From DRYM01 sp964526225 (GTDB lineage: Archaea > Thermoproteota > Thermoprotei_A > EX4484-217-1): a stretch of DNA of 64,000 bases. Numbering within the stretch: the first letter of the stretch is position 1; every line of letters starts with the position of its first letter. The translations under genes and the position numbers were made by a program. Positions 36,522 to 44,808 of this stretch are shown piece by piece. The DNA is taken from the NCBI GenBank assembly GCA_964526225.1, contig CAZGLL010000004.1:1-64000 (forward strand). The letters run 5' to 3'. The notes under the pieces are model-generated. The model was not told the DNA's origin and made no database searches. It worked only from the letters and a program-made list of their open reading frames with translations.

Positions 36522-37119
36522 TGAGAAAATCTTAGCTATGTTATCATTACAGACGCTGTTACTTTACTTGACATACAAGTTTATACCTGAAGCCTTAATT
36601 TATGCGGTGCTACTAGCGTTCATAATTGATTCATTAGTATCCGTAGGCCTAATTTCGTGGAAACATGTTTTAGTACTTATTACATTAGGAGCATTAGTTT
36701 CAGTGGTGTGGACAAGCTATTTATGGTTAATTGTAATTTTTGATACAATACTATTTTCCACACTTATATACTACAATACTGCATTTTCTGTTCTTTCCAC
36801 CTTAGCTTTCTTTACCATGCTGAGCTATAGAATATATAGTCTAAGCGTTTTCACATTGAAAACCTATGTTACCTTAAATTTATATGAAGTATTAGGGTTC
36901 GATGAAGTTCTCGTATTCTCTTTGGGTATGCTTATACCTTTAGTATGGGTTTTTACCAAGAAAGCTTTGAAGCATAATTTAATGTGCTTCATTTTCTCAA
37001 CATTAGTCGTGTCAACATTGTATCTCGTATCTCTTGTAAACGTTTACACATTACATATCTCAATTATTGGTTTTTCATCGTCAATCTTAATATTGTCCAT
37101 AGCTAAATTTGAGGAATAA
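36499..37119 (+). CDS. multi-pass membrane protein
   Basis: About 206 residues, nearly all hydrophobic, with perhaps seven membrane segments (for example ALIYAVLLAFIIDSLVSVGL and LIVIFDTILFSTLIYY). No motif. ATG 36499 has GAGGAG upstream and is preferred to TTG 36484. It is the last rightward gene of the transglutaminase/DUF58 block. Confidence 0.6.
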   Translation: MLKGFLFNEKILAMLSLQTLLLYLTYKFIPEALIYAVLLAFIIDSLVSVGLISWKHVLVLITLGALVSVVWTSYLWLIVIFDTILFSTLIYYNTAFSVLSTLAFFTMLSYRIYSLSVFTLKTYVTLNLYEVLGFDEVLVFSLGMLIPLVWVFTKKALKHNLMCFIFSTLVVSTLYLVSLVNVYTLHISIIGFSSSILILSIAKFEE

Positions 37120-37132
37120 GTATTGGTCCTTT

Positions 37133-38092
37133 CTACCAGGGGGCTTCAATTTTACTTAATATTTTATCTTTTATGAGCTTGTTTTTTATTTCAAAAATCT
37201 CACTTGGAGTGTATGTTTCATGTATTGAAGGTTTAAGGATTATTCTATGCCAGAGAACGTATGGTGCAACATATTTTACATCGTCCGGGATTACATAGTC
37301 TCTATTTCTTAAGGCAGCTATTGCTTTCGAATACCTTAGCATCATTATTGATGCTCTAGGAGAAGCTCCAATAACAACTTCGTCTAAACCTCTGGTTATT
37401 TTAACTATTGAGACAATGTATTCTAAGATCTTCCTTTCAACATGAACTTTAGCTACTTCTTCAAATGCTTGGAAAAGTTCGTACTCATCAACTACTTTAC
37501 GTGCTACGGGTTCTTCAGCTTTAAGTTCATGATCTTTCATTATGATTTCTATTTCCTCTTCAAATGATGGATAATTTACGGTTACGGCAATTCCAAACCT
37601 ATCCAGTTGTGTTTCAGGTAGTGGAAAAGTGCCTGTAGTTTCCCATGGGTTTTGTGTTGCTATTACTGTGAATGGTTTTGGTAGTTTGTGTGTTTCCCCT
37701 TCTATTGTAACCTGCTTTTCCTGCATAGCCTCCAACAAAGCACTTTGAGTCCTAGGAGAAGCACGATTAACCTCATCAGCCAAAACAATATTAGCAAAAA
37801 CAGGGCCCAGGATTGTTCTTAATTCTCCGGTTTTAGGATCTATTATTTTTGCCCCGATAATGTCAGCTGGTACCATGTCCGGTGTCATTTGTATTCTTTT
37901 GAAGCTTAGTCCAAGTGTTTGTGCGAAAAGCTTTGCTGTAAGTGTTTTTGCTGTTCCTGGAGGACCCTCAATTAGCATATGTGTTTTGCTGAGAAGTGTT
38001 GCAAATAGTAACTCAACTATTTTTTCTCTTCCAATGATGTATTTGGTTATTTCAGAAAGTACTGTTTTGTATATTTCATGCGTTAACGTCAC
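37133..38092 (-). CDS. MoxR-family AAA+ ATPase
   Basis: 319 residues. Walker A EGPPGTAKTLTAKLF near residue 40, Walker B NIVLADEVNRASP, sensor 1 TVIATQNPWE, and the C-terminal lid with GASPRASIMMLRYSKA. MoxR ATPases act as chaperones for VWA/DUF58 protein complexes, matching the facing DUF58 gene. It overlaps the flavoprotein stop/start by 4 bp. Base composition flips from G/T-rich to A/C-rich along the coding strand near 37725 (see findings). Confidence 0.9.
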   Translation of the reverse strand: MTLTHEIYKTVLSEITKYIIGREKIVELLFATLLSKTHMLIEGPPGTAKTLTAKLFAQTLGLSFKRIQMTPDMVPADIIGAKIIDPKTGELRTILGPVFANIVLADEVNRASPRTQSALLEAMQEKQVTIEGETHKLPKPFTVIATQNPWETTGTFPLPETQLDRFGIAVTVNYPSFEEEIEIIMKDHELKAEEPVARKVVDEYELFQAFEEVAKVHVERKILEYIVSIVKITRGLDEVVIGASPRASIMMLRYSKAIAALRNRDYVIPDDVKYVAPYVLWHRIILKPSIHETYTPSEIFEIKNKLIKDKILSKIEAPW

Positions 38093-38841
38093 TTTGTCTC
38101 ATTCTCCTTCATAAGTTTAGTTATTATTTTCACTCTCTCATTAAATATTTTCTTCCTTATTTTCTTAGCTTCCTCCTTTACCTTCCCTATTAGTTCTTTT
38201 TTGAGCCACTGCTCCAAACTTACATCGTACCATGCTTCCTTAAATTCCTTAACTAATTTAGCCATGAGGAAAACCACTCTACCAACGTTTGCCGCATCTA
38301 ATACTGCGCTTTTATTCTCTAAAACATCCTCAATTCCAGCATGGTATGCTAGGGCAAATGGGGGTATTATGAAGCCCATTGAGTTAAGTATTGAGAACAT
38401 TAGTGAAATAACCTGTATTTCGCCGCTGTCGTTACCGACAGCTATTACTCCTGCAACTTTACCTTCAACCCAGCTTTTACCGTCAATAAATATCATGTTT
38501 TCGAAAGCTGTTAGCCTATCTATGACTCTCTTCATTATTCCTGAAGGCGAAAACCAATATATTGGTGTTGCAAAGATTACACCGTCTGCTCTAAGTATTT
38601 TATCGTAAATTATTTTCATATCGTCATCTATAACACAAGGATATCTGCAAGCAAGTTGCTCATCAGAAACGCAACCTAAACAGTCCTCTATTCTGTATTC
38701 GTATAGATTGAGCTCTTCAACTTCTGCTCCAAGCTTCTTAGCTGTTTCTAAAGCTACTCTTAGTAGCTTAAATGTTGCCCCATAAGGTCTGGGCGAACCG
38801 TTTAAACCTAGTATTTTAATTTTCGAAGACAAAGTTTTCAC
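38089..38841 (-). CDS. NADPH-dependent FMN reductase / flavodoxin-like protein
   Basis: 250 residues. KILGLNGSPRPYGATFKLL opens like the NAD(P)H:FMN oxidoreductase fold with the phosphate-binding loop SPRPYGAT, and FATPIYWFSPSGIMKRVIDR matches the FMN-side loop. Two Cys pairs (CLGC, CRYPC) near residues 54-69 are typical of the archaeal iron-sulfur flavoprotein (Isf) group, so an Fe-S site is likely. Located upstream of moxR on the same strand; functional link unclear. Confidence 0.75.
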   Translation of the reverse strand: MKTLSSKIKILGLNGSPRPYGATFKLLRVALETAKKLGAEVEELNLYEYRIEDCLGCVSDEQLACRYPCVIDDDMKIIYDKILRADGVIFATPIYWFSPSGIMKRVIDRLTAFENMIFIDGKSWVEGKVAGVIAVGNDSGEIQVISLMFSILNSMGFIIPPFALAYHAGIEDVLENKSAVLDAANVGRVVFLMAKLVKEFKEAWYDVSLEQWLKKELIGKVKEEAKKIRKKIFNERVKIITKLMKENETK

Positions 38842-38857
38842 CCAGCCATTGAGGTCT

Positions 38858-39580
38858 TTAGTATAGGAATGTTTTTTCGAAATTTCTCAAAATAACATTT
38901 CTTACGGTTTCTTCATTAACTCCTTTAGCTTGGGCTATGTAGCTCACGGTATCTTTTACCATTAGGGGATTTAGCTTTAACCCTCTATATTCATACGGAC
39001 CATCGCTTTCCGTAACCATAAACTCCAAATCTAAATATTCAATTACTTTCCTATGTTTTTCCTGAATACGATATGCGGGATTTATTGAGATAAAGTATCC
39101 TGAAGACACTATTTCATCTATTAAGTCTAAAGGTCCAGTGTACCAGTGGAACACGGCTTTCTCAATATCGTATTTTAGCAGTAATTCGTAAACTTCCCTC
39201 CATGTATTAACCGAATGAATGTTCATTGCTAATCCATATTCTTTAGCTAAGCTCAGAAACTCCGCAAAGAACATTCTTTGCTTATCTATTGTTTCAGGTG
39301 TAAATTTTCTATCCAGCCCTACTTCTCCTAAGCACCTTACACCATGGTTCACTATGAGTTGTTCTATTGCGGAAATTTCAGTTAACGATGCTGTACCTAC
39401 TTCCCAAGGATGTATGCCAATGCATGGAACGACACCCTTATACTTCTTGGAGAACTCAGTAGTCTTCCTTGAGGACTCTACATCATCAGATACCGCAACA
39501 ATAATAATGTCTTTAATGAATCCCGTAATTTCCTCATCACTGAATTCGTAAAGGTGACAATGAGAATCAACATATACCAT
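38858..39580 (-). CDS. TatD-like metal-dependent hydrolase
   Basis: 240 residues. VDSHCHLYEF (HxH), IGIHPWEVG, CLGEVGLDRKFT (Glu), NIHSVNTW (His), FHWYTG and ESDGPYEY (Asp) give the TatD metal site. Most members are DNases or metal-dependent phosphodiesterases. It is the first of three leftward genes ending with moxR and is divergent from trpB. Confidence 0.82.
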   Translation of the reverse strand: MVYVDSHCHLYEFSDEEITGFIKDIIIVAVSDDVESSRKTTEFSKKYKGVVPCIGIHPWEVGTASLTEISAIEQLIVNHGVRCLGEVGLDRKFTPETIDKQRMFFAEFLSLAKEYGLAMNIHSVNTWREVYELLLKYDIEKAVFHWYTGPLDLIDEIVSSGYFISINPAYRIQEKHRKVIEYLDLEFMVTESDGPYEYRGLKLNPLMVKDTVSYIAQAKGVNEETVRNVILRNFEKTFLY

Positions 39581-39696
39581 GTTATTTCCCTCTGGTTTTG
39601 TTTAAAGATTAATTCCGTTATAACAGCATTGCTAAGTTTTAAAATATCTTTGTTGTTAAAGGTTAATGGACTGTTTAAATGGTTATTTATCGAATT

Positions 39697-39706
39697 ATTT
39701 AAATAT
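39697..39706 (+). promoter_or_regulatory. TATA-like box for trpB
   Basis: atttaaatat lies about 20 nt ahead of the ATG at 39722, which suggests a near-leaderless transcript starting there. A GGTGA at 39731 would otherwise serve the ATG at 39749. Confidence 0.4.
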
Positions 39707-39721
39707 CGTTTAAGTGCATGT

Positions 39722-41101
39722 ATGCGGTTAGGTGAAAATTTTGCGCCAATGGGCTTAAATGAAATAAAATCTCTCTTAAAACCCGAACTTATACCTGAAA
39801 AATGGTATAATATTCTCCCAGATTTACCGGAGCAACCACCGCCACCTTTGGATCCGCAAACACTAAAACCTATTAATCCGGCTAAACTTGAGCGTCTTTT
39901 CGCGAAGGAACTTGTTAAGCAAGAGATTTCCCAAGAAACCTATGTTAAAATACCTGAAGAAGTTAGGGTAGTATATGCTGAAATAGGTAGACCAACACCT
40001 CTAATAAGAGCCAGAAGGCTTGAAGAGGCACTGAATACACCAGCGAAAATATTTTTCAAGTATGAAGGGGTTACGCCAACAGGATCTCACAAGGTAAATA
40101 CAGCATTAGCCCAAGTGTATTACAATAAACTTGAGGGGACAGAGAGAGTCATTACTGAAACAGGAGCTGGACAATGGGGTAGCGCGTTATCGCTTGCTGG
40201 GGCTGTTTTCGAGGTTAAGGTAAGAGTTTATATGGTACGTAGTAGTTACGATCAAAAACCATACCGTAGAATACTAATGGAAATTTATGGAGCAGAAGTC
40301 TTTCCTAGTCCAAGTACGAATACTGAGGTTGGAAGGAGGATTCTTGAGGAAGATCCGAAAAATCCCGGTAGCTTAGGGATAGCGATAAGCGAAGCAATAG
40401 AGGATGTTCTAAGGGATGAGAAAAGTAGGTATTGCTTAGGTAGCGTACTAAACCACGTACTACTTCACCAAACAGTAATAGGTTTAGAAGCTAAATTGCA
40501 AATAGAGGAGCTTGGAGAATATCCAGACTACGTTATTGGATGCGTTGGCGGAGGGAGTAATTTTGCAGGACTTTCTTACCCGTTTATAAGAGATAGGTTA
40601 AAAGGTAAGTCTTCAACAGAGTTCATAGCTGTCGAACCAAAAGCATCACCTACAATAACGCGTGGAGAATACAGATACGACTACGCCGATACAGGAGAGT
40701 TAACACCCTTACTTAAAATGCATACTGTAGGGCATAGATACAGGGTCCCTCCGATACATGCCGGAGGACTAAGATATCATGGTGTAGCACCAACACTAAG
40801 CATCTTAGTGAATCATGGAATAGTAAAGCCCATAGCATATTATCAAAGAGAAGTTTTCGAAGCAGCAATTTACTTCGCAAAACATGAGGGAATAGTTCCA
40901 GCACCGGAATCAGCACATGCCGTTAAAGCGGCAATAGACTTAGCGAGAGAGTTAAAGAAGAAAAATGAAAAAGCAACAATTCTATTTAACTTAAGCGGCC
41001 ATGGACTACTAGATCTTTCAGGATACCAGGAGTTCCTCGAAGGAAAATTGCCAAACTACGAACCCGAAAAGATAGACTTATCATACCTACCAAAAATCTA
41101 A
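39722..41101 (+). CDS. trpB2: tryptophan synthase beta chain, TrpB2 type
   Basis: Joins indole and serine into tryptophan. About 459 residues from ATG 39722. PLP lysine is Lys124 in TPTGSHKVNTALAQ; CVGGGSNFAGL is the phosphate loop; the long EIYGAEVFPSPST region is the TrpB2 signature. An open frame runs further upstream to 39554 but lies across the tatD start and lacks family similarity. ATG 39749 is an alternative with a GGTGA site 13 nt upstream. No trpA or other trp gene is adjacent, as is common for TrpB2. Confidence 0.9.
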   Translation: MRLGENFAPMGLNEIKSLLKPELIPEKWYNILPDLPEQPPPPLDPQTLKPINPAKLERLFAKELVKQEISQETYVKIPEEVRVVYAEIGRPTPLIRARRLEEALNTPAKIFFKYEGVTPTGSHKVNTALAQVYYNKLEGTERVITETGAGQWGSALSLAGAVFEVKVRVYMVRSSYDQKPYRRILMEIYGAEVFPSPSTNTEVGRRILEEDPKNPGSLGIAISEAIEDVLRDEKSRYCLGSVLNHVLLHQTVIGLEAKLQIEELGEYPDYVIGCVGGGSNFAGLSYPFIRDRLKGKSSTEFIAVEPKASPTITRGEYRYDYADTGELTPLLKMHTVGHRYRVPPIHAGGLRYHGVAPTLSILVNHGIVKPIAYYQREVFEAAIYFAKHEGIVPAPESAHAVKAAIDLARELKKKNEKATILFNLSGHGLLDLSGYQEFLEGKLPNYEPEKIDLSYLPKI

Positions 41102-41313
41102 AGTCCTTAATAGAAAACTCCTTAACCCATTTTTAACCTTCACTATTAAGCCTTAAAGTAGAAGTTGAGGTTTTGGTAGCCGGGCGGGGATTCGAACCCC
41201 GGTCACGGGGGTTCTCCCCCACCGGACCGCCTAACCCCATTTAGGAAAAGGTTTTACTAAGTATTTAAAGCTTTATTTTAATAGTTGCCTTGCAATTAAA
41301 ACATGGTATAGAG

Positions 41314-42107
41314 ATGGTAAAGCAGTTGTCTGTAAAAGATTACGCACTAGGTTATTTACTAGGGTTTACACTTGGTGATGGAACTATAACTATCGACTTA
41401 AAGAGATATGATTACAGAGTAAGATGGTTTATTAATCCTGTAGGAGAAGATGACATAGCATTGTTTATTAAGTCCTTAATTAAGTTACTAAAAAGGAATG
41501 CTAAGGTAAATGACTACATAGAACGGAATTCACATAAGAGAACAATATCTTTTCGTTCTAAGCACTTGATTATAATAATGCAGGGTCTTAAAACAAAGTT
41601 ATTAAATGGTATGTTAAGCATAGATTGTTTAAGTACCTCTATGTTGATAGGGTTCCCCTCTTTATATGTTTTTATATGATTTGTCATCGGTTCATCCTTT
41701 CCCCCACGGTCGCTCGGGCTTCACCGGTCATTGCGGGGGCGTTCACCGCCGACCCCAGGCGACGGCACATCTACACATAACGTTCTCTCAATCAATAATA
41801 TAAATATAACGCAACTAAAAAACATATACGATCATATAAAAAGTGCTACGGCATACTATGTGGTCTAATTGATTCTGATGGCAATATCGAACTCATGTAC
41901 TATTATGAACCTTTAATCAGAATCACTACTACTAATAAAAGGCTATTTGTCCTTGTTAAGAACATAGTTAATAAACTCAAGATTGAGTATTTTTCATCTA
42001 TGAACAAGAGAAGGTTTCTTATATTCATAAAACTTAGAAAGCTACCTTATATTATGCCTTGCGTCAAGGTCTTAAGATTTATTCTAAATAATAGGAACGG
42101 CATATAA
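41314..42107 (+). pseudogene. decayed LAGLIDADG homing endonuclease, antisense to its host tRNA
   Basis: Two LAGLIDADG motifs are present on the + strand: LLGFTLGDGTI near 41340-41380 and CGLIDSDGNI near 41859-41888. The first frame (from ATG 41314, or TTG 41290) stops at TGA 41677-41679, then stays open in the same frame to TAA 41866. There a one-base shift would carry it into the frame of the second motif, which ends at 42107. The GC-rich segment 41701-41767 lies between the two halves. A two-motif enzyme would need both halves in one chain, so as it stands the gene looks dead, unless the two halves act as separate subunits. Confidence 0.8.
41701..41767. other. GC-rich, hairpin-prone segment inside the endonuclease gene
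   Basis: Strikingly GC-rich in an AT-rich intron. Two hairpins compete for the same five Gs at 41735-41739: CCCCC (41701) with CGGT/ACCG inside, or GGGGGCG with CGCCGACCC (41735-41755) around a TTCAC loop. TTCACCG occurs twice (41720, 41742). Either strand could be an RNA; I do not recognise a known family. Confidence 0.5.
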
Positions 42108-42310
42108 AACATTTACTTAATGGTAAAGTTGCAGAAGAAAAAGAGGAGGGGTTAGGCGGTCCGGCGCGGGCCAGAGCCCCGCATCCTTGACCGCTAGACG
42201 ACCCGGCTTCTTTTTAGTCAGAAAATAACTATGTGTATAGGGGTTTTAAGGGTTTCTTTAAAATCTAAATAAGTTAAGCTTATATTATATGTGTTACATG
42301 TATTACAGAG

Positions 42311-42814
42311 GTGACAGAGGTGTCTGAAAATAAGGGAAAGCCTGAAGAAGAGGATAAGGGTAAGAAGAAAACTGTTACGATTAGGAATATTGATGAAGAA
42401 CTCTACGCTAAAGCATCGGCTCTCGCAAAGAGCATAGGAGAATCTGTAGGAGAAATAATCAATGAAGCCCTTAGAGCGTTCCTAGCGATAGCTGAAGGAT
42501 CAATAGGGTTTGCTCAGAAAGTAAAGGAGGGCGTCGAAGCAACAATGAAAACGACCACTGTAAGCGACCTAGAAGAATTAACAATAACGAGTAAGGATTT
42601 AGAGGAAATTGAAGGAAGAGTAAGGTTCAGGAACATTAAGAAACTTGTAGTGGACAACAGTGTAACATGGGAACTTTTCGATAAGAAAATCGCGTCAATA
42701 GTTTTCGTAGACAAAGTAGTGCTTCCTAAACACATACCTAAGCTTAAAGCGCTCTCAAAAATGAAGCTTGTAAAGAAAATTGAACAATTTAAAGAGGAAG
42801 AAGAGGGTAGTTGA
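42311..42814 (+). CDS. ribbon-helix-helix-like DNA-binding protein
   Basis: 167 residues. After a charged N-terminal tail, KKTVTIRNIDEELYAKASALAKSIG followed by ESVGEIINEALRAFL reads as a ribbon-helix-helix domain (residues about 20-60). The C-terminal half has LEELTITSKDLEEI and repeated short beta strands, unknown. Starts at GTG 42311 or GTG 42320. It converges with the LysE-type gene, overlapping by 26 bp. Likely a regulator, target unknown. Confidence 0.65.
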   Translation: MTEVSENKGKPEEEDKGKKKTVTIRNIDEELYAKASALAKSIGESVGEIINEALRAFLAIAEGSIGFAQKVKEGVEATMKTTTVSDLEELTITSKDLEEIEGRVRFRNIKKLVVDNSVTWELFDKKIASIVFVDKVVLPKHIPKLKALSKMKLVKKIEQFKEEEEGS

Positions 42815-43448
42815 AAACAGATTTAGTGATAAAGTGTAATCCAAAAACTATAAGTAATAAGCCTAAAGCTGCAATAAAATACCTATATCTTTTCTCTTTT
42901 AAAACATTCCTACCTATAAAAGACATATGAGCTGTCACCATAAGCCATACATAATCCATCCATACGTGAGCTATGTATATTAGTGGCAAGAAAATATAGG
43001 GAAGAATCCTTAAAGTTGCATAAATAAATGTTGAACCTATAAATAGCCACCACAAGATGAAGAACGGATTGAAAGCTGAAAGAGCAATACCCATGAATAG
43101 AGGTCCCTTACTTCCGAATTTGTTAAGAAACGAACTATTTAAACTAGCACCTTTACTCTTTAAAGCATCAACTAATTCCAAAATTCCAAAAATAATCATT
43201 GTTAATCCCCCTAAAACACCTAGTAGTAAAGCTACTTCACCAATCATTATGACCGAGAATATTCCGAAAGCAATCATTAAGAAAAGCGGAAATTCAACAA
43301 TAGTATGGCCGATGGACATTTTTAAACCGGCTTTCCACCCTTCTCTTGATCCGAAGATGAGGTTTGTAACGAATAATGGTCCTGGAGCTAAAGCTCCGGT
43401 AGCTGTTAAAACCTGAATAGTAATTATAAGGTTAATTAAGGGATCCAA
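42789..43448 (-). CDS. LysE/RhtB-type amino acid exporter
   Basis: 219 residues, six predicted membrane helices. GALAPGPLFVTNLIFGSREGWKAGLKMSIGH contains the conserved PGP and GxxxG-K region after the first helix, and FNPFFILWW is the usual NPK/NPxxxxW-like motif of the fifth. Family members export lysine, homoserine or other small molecules. Downstream of the HD-domain gene by 1 bp, same strand. Confidence 0.8.
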   Translation of the reverse strand: MDPLINLIITIQVLTATGALAPGPLFVTNLIFGSREGWKAGLKMSIGHTIVEFPLFLMIAFGIFSVIMIGEVALLLGVLGGLTMIIFGILELVDALKSKGASLNSSFLNKFGSKGPLFMGIALSAFNPFFILWWLFIGSTFIYATLRILPYIFLPLIYIAHVWMDYVWLMVTAHMSFIGRNVLKEKRYRYFIAALGLLLIVFGLHFITKSVFNYPLLPL

Positions 43449-43449
43449 G

Positions 43450-44121
43450 TTACTCTAAACCTTCTATTTCTCTTTCAAGCTTGTCAAGGAAGTTTATCAT
43501 GTACTCATATCTTTTAATAGCTAATTTTTTTCCCTTACGTGTCCACATAAGGTCTTTTAATTTGAACAGTTTCTCATAGAAATGGTCTATTGCTTCATCC
43601 AAAGTTCTCCTCTTATAAGCGGACTCCATAAAGACCCTCATTATCCCCACAGCACCTAAAGCGTCAAGCTTATCTGCATCGCTAAGAATCATTCCCTCAA
43701 CTGTTTTGGGCTTATGTCCCAGGGTGAAACTATGGGATAAAATAGCGTCCTTTACTTTCTCAATGAATTCCCTTGGAAAACCGTATTGCTCAAGAATTCT
43801 CTGAGCCATTTCAGCGCTTAAAATGGCATGATGCTTATGTAAATCTTGTTCCTCTATTCTTCCAACATCATGTAGGAGAACAGCCAACTTTAATGCGGCG
43901 GAATCATATTTTCCCTTATATTCCTCAGCTAATTTGAAAGCTAACTTCATAACTCTTTCAACATGTGGAAATCCATGAACAGGGTCATTTCCTAAGGTTT
44001 CTCTAACTAAATCCTCTATATCCTTAATAGCTTTGTTCTTTGACCCATTGTCGCTTCGAGAGTCATCTTTCAGTTTACTAAGCTTCTCAGATAAAGTCTT
44101 TAATGTGGAATGTTTGCTCAT
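43450..44121 (-). CDS. HD-domain phosphohydrolase
   Basis: 223 residues. HGFPHVERVMKLAF, LLHDVGRIEE (HD pair), HHAILSAEMA, AILSHSFT and LSDADKLDALGAVG supply the H..HD..H..D metal ligands. Similar proteins act on nucleotides or cyclic nucleotides. The first 30 residues are charged and probably flexible. Co-directional with the LysE-type gene 1 bp downstream. Confidence 0.82.
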   Translation of the reverse strand: MSKHSTLKTLSEKLSKLKDDSRSDNGSKNKAIKDIEDLVRETLGNDPVHGFPHVERVMKLAFKLAEEYKGKYDSAALKLAVLLHDVGRIEEQDLHKHHAILSAEMAQRILEQYGFPREFIEKVKDAILSHSFTLGHKPKTVEGMILSDADKLDALGAVGIMRVFMESAYKRRTLDEAIDHFYEKLFKLKDLMWTRKGKKLAIKRYEYMINFLDKLEREIEGLE

Positions 44122-44209
44122 TTCGAACTATCACCTATTTTCCCCGTTTTCTACAGCATTAAACATGGTCTTCAATATAAATATTTTGACCTAATATCTC
44201 TCGTAAGCT

Positions 44210-44464
44210 TTAAGGGTCTCTGTTGGCGTTGGAAAGAATTATTTCTATGAGTGTACCTTCATTGTCAGGTAATCCTTCAAACACTTCTTTCCCATTGACT
44301 AACATAATGGGTATTTCGGTATCCGAATCTTTCACTTCAAATTCTACTTGTTTACCTAAATTTTCCTCAAGAATATCTCTTATCTCCATAAACCAATCCT
44401 TTAATGTTTTTACATAGTAGCTATTCTCCATACCGATAATTGTAACTTTAACTTTATCAGACAT
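44210..44464 (-). CDS. small thioredoxin-like or unknown protein
   Basis: 84 residues. VTIIGMENSYYVKTLKDWFMEI and PIMLVNGKEVFEGLPDNEGTLIEII follow a beta-alpha-beta plus C-terminal beta-alpha pattern with a cis-Pro-like PIM, resembling a small thioredoxin fold lacking the CxxC. No catalytic residues are visible. It stands alone between the HD gene and the transposase remnant. Confidence 0.55.
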   Translation of the reverse strand: MSDKVKVTIIGMENSYYVKTLKDWFMEIRDILEENLGKQVEFEVKDSDTEIPIMLVNGKEVFEGLPDNEGTLIEIILSNANRDP

Positions 44465-44532
44465 TGTTCCGTTCCTCTTAGGATCGAGACTATTCGCTTA
44501 TTTGGGTACTTGAGTTTTGGAAGCTATGGTAG

Positions 44533-44709
44533 CATTTAAATACTTTACTGTCTAAAAGAAGTACTTTAAAAGTAAGAGTTAGGATCCGAGATGTGGGGCT
44601 CCGTGGTTCAGTAGAGGTCCTGAAAGCCCCCGATGGAAATGAAACTCCGAACCTGATGAAGGGGAAGCCCGTGCAAGCATTCAAAGCATCGAAAATACAC
44701 AAAAGATAA
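44533..44709 (+). pseudogene. probable IS200/IS605 TnpB C-terminal remnant
   Basis: A frame with no ATG start runs from a stop at 44530 to TAA 44707-44709 and contains LRGSVEVLKAPDGNETPNL then MKGKPVQAFKASKIHKR. This resembles the Gly/Pro-rich tail that follows the zinc ribbon in archaeal TnpB proteins. The 8-bp arms GCCCGTGC (44667-44674) and GCACGGGC (44711-44718) bracket its end, as right-end hairpins or guide-RNA scaffolds do. Nothing else of the transposase is here, so it would be a fossil. The rest of the 344-bp gap (44465-44808) holds only AT-rich DNA and the mpgS promoter. Confidence 0.35.
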
Positions 44710-44808
44710 AGCACGGGCAACCACATACTTATCTACTTCCTTTCTAGATATAGTTAGAGCAGAAGCATTACCAATTTTTTGATTATAAGCTTTTAGGGAT
44801 GGTCAGGT

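Larger units (their letters stand above)
41212..42170 (-). other. archaeal (BHB) tRNA intron, 959 nt
   Basis: Intron of the tRNA-Gln gene. Its ends carry a 17-bp perfect inverted repeat (41222-41238 and 42148-42164, ccggaccgcctaacccc and its complement) that forms the long intron helix next to the BHB. The inside is AT-rich except for 41701-41767. It carries a broken LAGLIDADG endonuclease gene on the strand opposite to the tRNA. Most archaeal tRNA introns are only tens of nucleotides long. Confidence 0.88.
41174..42208 (-). tRNA. tRNA-Gln(CUG) interrupted by a 959-nt intron at 37/38
   Basis: Exon 1 is 42208 down to 42171 (38 nt) and exon 2 is 41211 down to 41174 (38 nt, encoded CCA). They form a full cloverleaf: acceptor A1-U72 through G7-C66; T-arm CGGGGTTCGAATCCCCG; anticodon stem CGGGG/CCCCG; anticodon loop CTCTGGC with CUG at 34-36. 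The splice sites form a bulge-helix-bulge: bulge GG|C at the 5' site, bulge AA|C at the 3' site, and the central helix pairs loop bases CUCU with GGAG of the intron. Position 37/38 is the canonical archaeal site. A TATA-like CTTAAAA lies about 38 nt upstream. Confidence 0.9.

Noticed and set aside
39554..39721. N-terminal extension of the TrpB2 frame
   Set aside because: It overlaps the divergent tatD start, its composition differs from TrpB2, and a TATA-like box lies within it.
41174..42208. Two independent tRNA halves (split tRNA genes)
   Set aside because: The halves are on the same strand in the right order with a matching BHB and 17-bp intron helix, so cis splicing of one gene explains them.
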